Position numbers and translations under genes: made by a program. Positions 60,975 through 64,000 of a stretch of 64,000 bases of DNA are shown here, in pieces. A model generated the notes under the pieces. That model saw nothing but the letters and a program-made list of their open reading frames with translations, made no database searches and was not told where the DNA came from. Source of the DNA: Rugamonas sp. A1-17 (GTDB taxonomy: Bacteria > Pseudomonadota > Gammaproteobacteria > Burkholderiales > Burkholderiaceae_D); contig JAJLPB010000009.1 of the NCBI GenBank assembly GCA_025548565.1, forward strand, positions 186,001 to 250,000, read 5' to 3'. How positions within the stretch are numbered: position 1 is the stretch's first letter; each line of letters begins with the position of its first letter.

Positions 60975-63088
60975 TTGATGGCCTCATGCAGCTCACGCCA
61001 GTTGGCGACTTCACGCCAGCTGAGCCGCCCGGACCGCAAGCGTACCTTGATCGAGCCCGCCACTGCAACAGTCCCAGCCGACACGTTGGCCACCGCATAG
61101 TCCTTCGTCACCATGACCTGTCCCGTCGGATCGGGCGCGCTGCGGGTGGTCAACTGCGGCACGAACGACAGCAACGTTGAATAGGCCGGTTGCAGCAGGC
61201 CGACTATAGGCGCGGCCGGGTCGATGCTAACTGCGCTGAGGCCCTCCGGCAGGCCGCTGAGCGCATTCAGCACGTAGGTGCGGCTGCGTGAAGCATCGCA
61301 TTTATCGGTGCCAGGCAATAGCGAATTGAATATCACTGCGCCACCCAACAACGTGCCGCTGCCGATGCTGCGCTCGCCCGTGTGCGACGACCGCAGAAAA
61401 TCGACATACCAGCCCTTGCTGCCCGGCGCGATCGCCGCGCCGCTGAGGTTGAACAGGTCTGCGGACGAGGCATCCAACACACGCTCGGTCAACTGCCGCC
61501 GTCCGGCCACGACATCCATCGGCACGGACAGGCTGTCATGGATACCATAGAACGACTGGGTAGCAAAGCCGCCTGCCGCCAAGTCGCTCCGGTCGAACAA
61601 CATCCCGGTGCCGAACAGCACCATGTAACCGCCGCCGGTGGCATACGCCAGCATGGGCCGCTGCGCAATCGGCTGGCGCCTGCCATCGGCATCGCGGGCG
61701 GTGAACAGCGCTTGCACCGCGACGCTGGGCCAGCCGGCGAAATCGAAACGCCACAGATTGCCTTGCAGGTCGCCGGCGTACGCGTAGCTCAGCGCGCCGT
61801 CACGGTCGAAGGTCAACGCCGGAGCGCTCAGGCCGTTCGCCATCGCTGAGTCGGAGATCGGCGTGGTCCATCGGTAGTAGTTCGCGTTGAGCTTCCATGG
61901 CGCATCGCGCGGCTTGTCGAGCGCCAGCAGGAATAAGGCGCCCTTGCCGGCCCGGCTGGAATGGCCGTCGCTGGCGTAGTTGTTCAAACCACTAGACGCG
62001 ACAGCGAAATAGCGGTAGCTGGTCGCGTCCCCGCCACGGCTGGTGTGCACCTTGGCGATCTGCGGCAGCGTGGTGAGATTGCCCATCATGGGATCGTCGC
62101 GGTCGGTGAATTCCCACAGCGCGGACGCTTCGTTCAGCGCCTCGGGGTCGGTAACGTCGAGCGCGAACAGGCCTTGCGCGCCGCCGCCCATCGCGGACAC
62201 CAGCACGGTGCGCCAGTTGCCGGCGATCAGAACGTCGCCGCTGATTGCGGGGCCGTCGACGTAGGCGCGATGCGCATAGCTGGGGCTGGGCAAGCGGTTC
62301 AGTGCCGGCATCAATGCGTCGGGCAGATAAGCGTAGCGTTCAATGCCGCTGGCGGCGTCGAAGCCATGCAGCATGCCGTCGTTGGCGCCGAGGTAGATCA
62401 TGGGAGGGCGGGCCTTGTTCCGTTCGCGAAAGGCCAAGTAACCCGCATCCAGCGCAGCACCCGCCGGCGGACCGACCAGGACAGGCGTGCTGTTGATCGC
62501 GTCCCCCAACACGCTGCCGCGGCGGCGGAATATTGCGCCCTCGTCGCTGCGGTCGCCGCGCAGATAGGCGACGCGCCGGGCGCCCAGTCCGTCGCTGGTC
62601 GCGTGCGGTGGCGGTGCCTGGTCCAACATCGCCTGCTGCGCGGCCGACAAGGCAGGCCATGCAAATGGGACGCCTGCCGACCTGCCGTCCGCCTGGACGA
62701 TGGACGTGTAGAGCCTACGCGCGTCGGGTTCCGGCACTGGCGCCCGTCCTGGCGCACCGGTCAGGATAGTGCCAGCGTCCCACAGCACCGCCCCTGCCGA
62801 AGGCGCACCGGTCGCCGTCAAACTGATACGCTCAAAGTGACCGCCGCTGTCGCTCGCGTCGAGCGTCGCGCTGAACAAATCTCCCACCGCGAGGCTCGAA
62901 GTACCCCCCATCCGGGTTCCCGCAGCCGGCGTCGCCGCGCGGCAGGCCGCAGTCAAGGGCTCGCTGCCGATATTGATCAGCGGCGGCGCGGCGTGTACGC
63001 CAGCCGCCAGCATCGGCAGCAGCATCAACAGCAAGGCGATCAAGACCCACGACCACACGCGCCCACGCCCAGGCATCGCAATTTGCAT
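60971..63088 (-). CDS. PilY1-like type IV pilus tip protein (short form)
   Basis: 705 aa, shorter than the 1000-1400 aa of many PilY1 proteins: the N-terminal von Willebrand-type region is missing and only a signal peptide (about 1-33) precedes the C-terminal beta-propeller. Propeller landmarks are MIYLGANDGMLHGFDAASG near residue 230, VSAMGGGAQGLFALDVTDP near residue 295 and YAGDLQGNLWRFDFAGW near residue 440. PilY1 caps type IV pili and controls extension and adhesion. It is in the minor pilin operon (pilW, pilX, pilY1, pilE, fimT order). Confidence 0.85.
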   Translation of the reverse strand: MQIAMPGRGRVWSWVLIALLLMLLPMLAAGVHAAPPLINIGSEPLTAACRAATPAAGTRMGGTSSLAVGDLFSATLDASDSGGHFERISLTATGAPSAGAVLWDAGTILTGAPGRAPVPEPDARRLYTSIVQADGRSAGVPFAWPALSAAQQAMLDQAPPPHATSDGLGARRVAYLRGDRSDEGAIFRRRGSVLGDAINSTPVLVGPPAGAALDAGYLAFRERNKARPPMIYLGANDGMLHGFDAASGIERYAYLPDALMPALNRLPSPSYAHRAYVDGPAISGDVLIAGNWRTVLVSAMGGGAQGLFALDVTDPEALNEASALWEFTDRDDPMMGNLTTLPQIAKVHTSRGGDATSYRYFAVASSGLNNYASDGHSSRAGKGALFLLALDKPRDAPWKLNANYYRWTTPISDSAMANGLSAPALTFDRDGALSYAYAGDLQGNLWRFDFAGWPSVAVQALFTARDADGRRQPIAQRPMLAYATGGGYMVLFGTGMLFDRSDLAAGGFATQSFYGIHDSLSVPMDVVAGRRQLTERVLDASSADLFNLSGAAIAPGSKGWYVDFLRSSHTGERSIGSGTLLGGAVIFNSLLPGTDKCDASRSRTYVLNALSGLPEGLSAVSIDPAAPIVGLLQPAYSTLLSFVPQLTTRSAPDPTGQVMVTKDYAVANVSAGTVAVAGSIKVRLRSGRLSWREVANWRELHEAIK

Positions 63089-63097
63089 ATCCCCTCC

Positions 63098-63595
63098 TCA
63101 CTCCGGCTTGCTGTACACGCTCTGCAAGACCACTTCCGTCCCCGGCCGCGCGCCGAAACCGATCACCGTCACGCGATAGCAATAACTGGCAGGCGACGCA
63201 TCCTCGCCAGGCTGGTGGCAGGCCATGCGCTCGACCAGATAGCGGGGCTTCCTGAATGGCAGCGCACCTTCCGCCGTCATCATCTCCGCCCCCGTGTGCT
63301 CGCCGAAGCCCACCGTGCAGGCGCCGCCATCCTCGGCCCCGGATAGATCCACCCGCTGCCACGCGGGCGCCACGCCGCAGGCGCTGATCGCCGCCGTGCC
63401 GGATTGAATATCGCGCTCCGCATCTGCCAAGGCATCCTCCGCCGCTTGCAACGCCACTTCCCTATCACGCTCGCCGCGCGCCGCCTTCTCGCCCTGCAAG
63501 CTCATTTGTGCCGCCGACACGCCCAGCAACATCACCAGGATCAGCATCAGCAGACACATCAGCACCGCCACGCCCCGCTGCCCTCGCCTCGTCAT
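63098..63595 (-). CDS. Minor pilin PilX-like
   Basis: 165 aa. The N-terminus RRGQRG-VAVLMCLLMLILVMLLGVSA is the PilX class: prepilin cleavage after G and no E5 in the following helix. Then comes QGEKAARGERDREVALQAAEDAL, usual for PilX/GspK-like minor pilins. It lies 10 nt from the pilY1 start. Confidence 0.83.
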   Translation of the reverse strand: MTRRGQRGVAVLMCLLMLILVMLLGVSAAQMSLQGEKAARGERDREVALQAAEDALADAERDIQSGTAAISACGVAPAWQRVDLSGAEDGGACTVGFGEHTGAEMMTAEGALPFRKPRYLVERMACHQPGEDASPASYCYRVTVIGFGARPGTEVVLQSVYSKPE

Positions 63596-63597
63596 GA

Positions 63598-64000
63598 CTA
63601 CCCGCTCCGGTTGCGCAACGCCACCGTCATGCCGACCACCCTGCGCGCCCGCGCCCGCTGCGACGTCGGCAGACTCCCCTCCACGATACGCACGCCCTCG
63701 TCGTCGCCATGCGCATCGGAATACGCTGGGCCGAACAGGTCGTATTGCGCCGCTCCCGTATCGGCGCGTGTGTTGCTCTCGCCATGCAGCAGCAAAGCCA
63801 CCCTGACGCTACAAACACGCTTCCAAAAAGTCTTGCGGCGGAAATCGCGCAAGCGTTCATCCGCCGTCGCGCCAACCAGCGCCAACGCGGTATCCATCGC
63901 GTCGATACCGCTGGCGTTGAGGTAGGTATTGGGCACGCCGTCGGCCGGAACATCGGTATCAAGTCCATACAGCACCTGAAAGGAATCGACACCGCGCACG
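63598..64000 (-). CDS. Minor pilin PilW-like, 5' end cut by window edge
   Basis: The last 134 codons of an open frame that continues beyond the right edge. Contents include VDSFQVLYGLDTDVPADGVPN and RVCSVRVALLLHGESNTRAD, which fit the C-terminal domain of PilW. Its position directly before pilX (stop 2 nt away from the pilX start) supports this. Confidence 0.7.
   Translation of the reverse strand, partial: VRGVDSFQVLYGLDTDVPADGVPNTYLNASGIDAMDTALALVGATADERLRDFRRKTFWKRVCSVRVALLLHGESNTRADTGAAQYDLFGPAYSDAHGDDEGVRIVEGSLPTSQRARARRVVGMTVALRNRSG

Overview
The window is about 64 kb of GC-rich, densely coded chromosome from a Gram-negative bacterium. Gene content points to a beta-proteobacterium of the Burkholderiales, most likely an Oxalobacteraceae relative (Massilia/Duganella/Janthinobacterium type): PEP-CTERM proteins, a long Ala/Pro-rich DnaX, a RibB with a degenerate GTP cyclohydrolase II domain, a type IV minor-pilin operon, UbiD, and several c-di-GMP and chemotaxis proteins. 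This assignment is an inference from protein flavour. I see no transposase, integrase, prophage or CRISPR array.

Layout. 1-2.4 kb: a leftward lipid-phosphate operon (PAP2 phosphatase, diacylglycerol kinase-like protein, metallophosphoesterase running off the left edge), separated by two adjacent, near-perfect LexA boxes from a rightward gene for a 74-aa unknown protein. 2.4-9.1 kb: AI-2E family transporter, a LysR regulator divergent from a quinone-reductase-like dehydrogenase, alanine aminotransferase, small membrane proteins and an RhtA-like exporter. 9.1-20.5 kb: a giant AsmA/DUF748 protein, a small secreted protein, an orphan SecD, a lipoprotein with an HEXXH motif, a TonB-dependent receptor and a chemotaxis receptor. 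20.7-27.3 kb: an accessory-looking block with a TauD-type dioxygenase coupled to an MFS exporter, an AraC regulator, an ABC-F protein with a leader peptide and two mutually exclusive hairpins, an exported alpha/beta hydrolase and a periplasmic binding protein.

27.4-46.1 kb: tRNA-Ser(UGA) beside a remarkable inverted repeat of its own 3' end; a PEP-CTERM protein; a GGDEF/EAL protein paired with an HDOD protein; a cache-domain histidine kinase and LuxR-type regulator divergent from cstA-ybdD (pyruvate/peptide uptake); an E1-like ThiF protein coupled to a nitroreductase-like protein; a second PEP-CTERM protein; a glycosyltransferase; and a hybrid sensor kinase followed 1 nt later by a REC-GGDEF-EAL protein.

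46.1-64 kb: a housekeeping stretch. dnaX-ybaB-recR run leftward with a CoA-transferase gene overlapping recR; the SRP 4.5S RNA lies just downstream of ubiD with its promoter reaching into ubiD; a lytic transglycosylase has a roughly 325-nt leader; and a long leftward unit carries minor pilin genes (pilW, pilX, pilY1-like, pilE-like, fimT-like) followed after 7 nt by ribD-ribE-ribB-ribH-nusB and a terminator.

The observations I rank highest are the SOS-type double operator in front of the unknown 74-aa gene, the attenuator-like leader of the ABC-F gene, the mirror-image copy of the tRNA-Ser 3' end, and the ThiF/nitroreductase pair.
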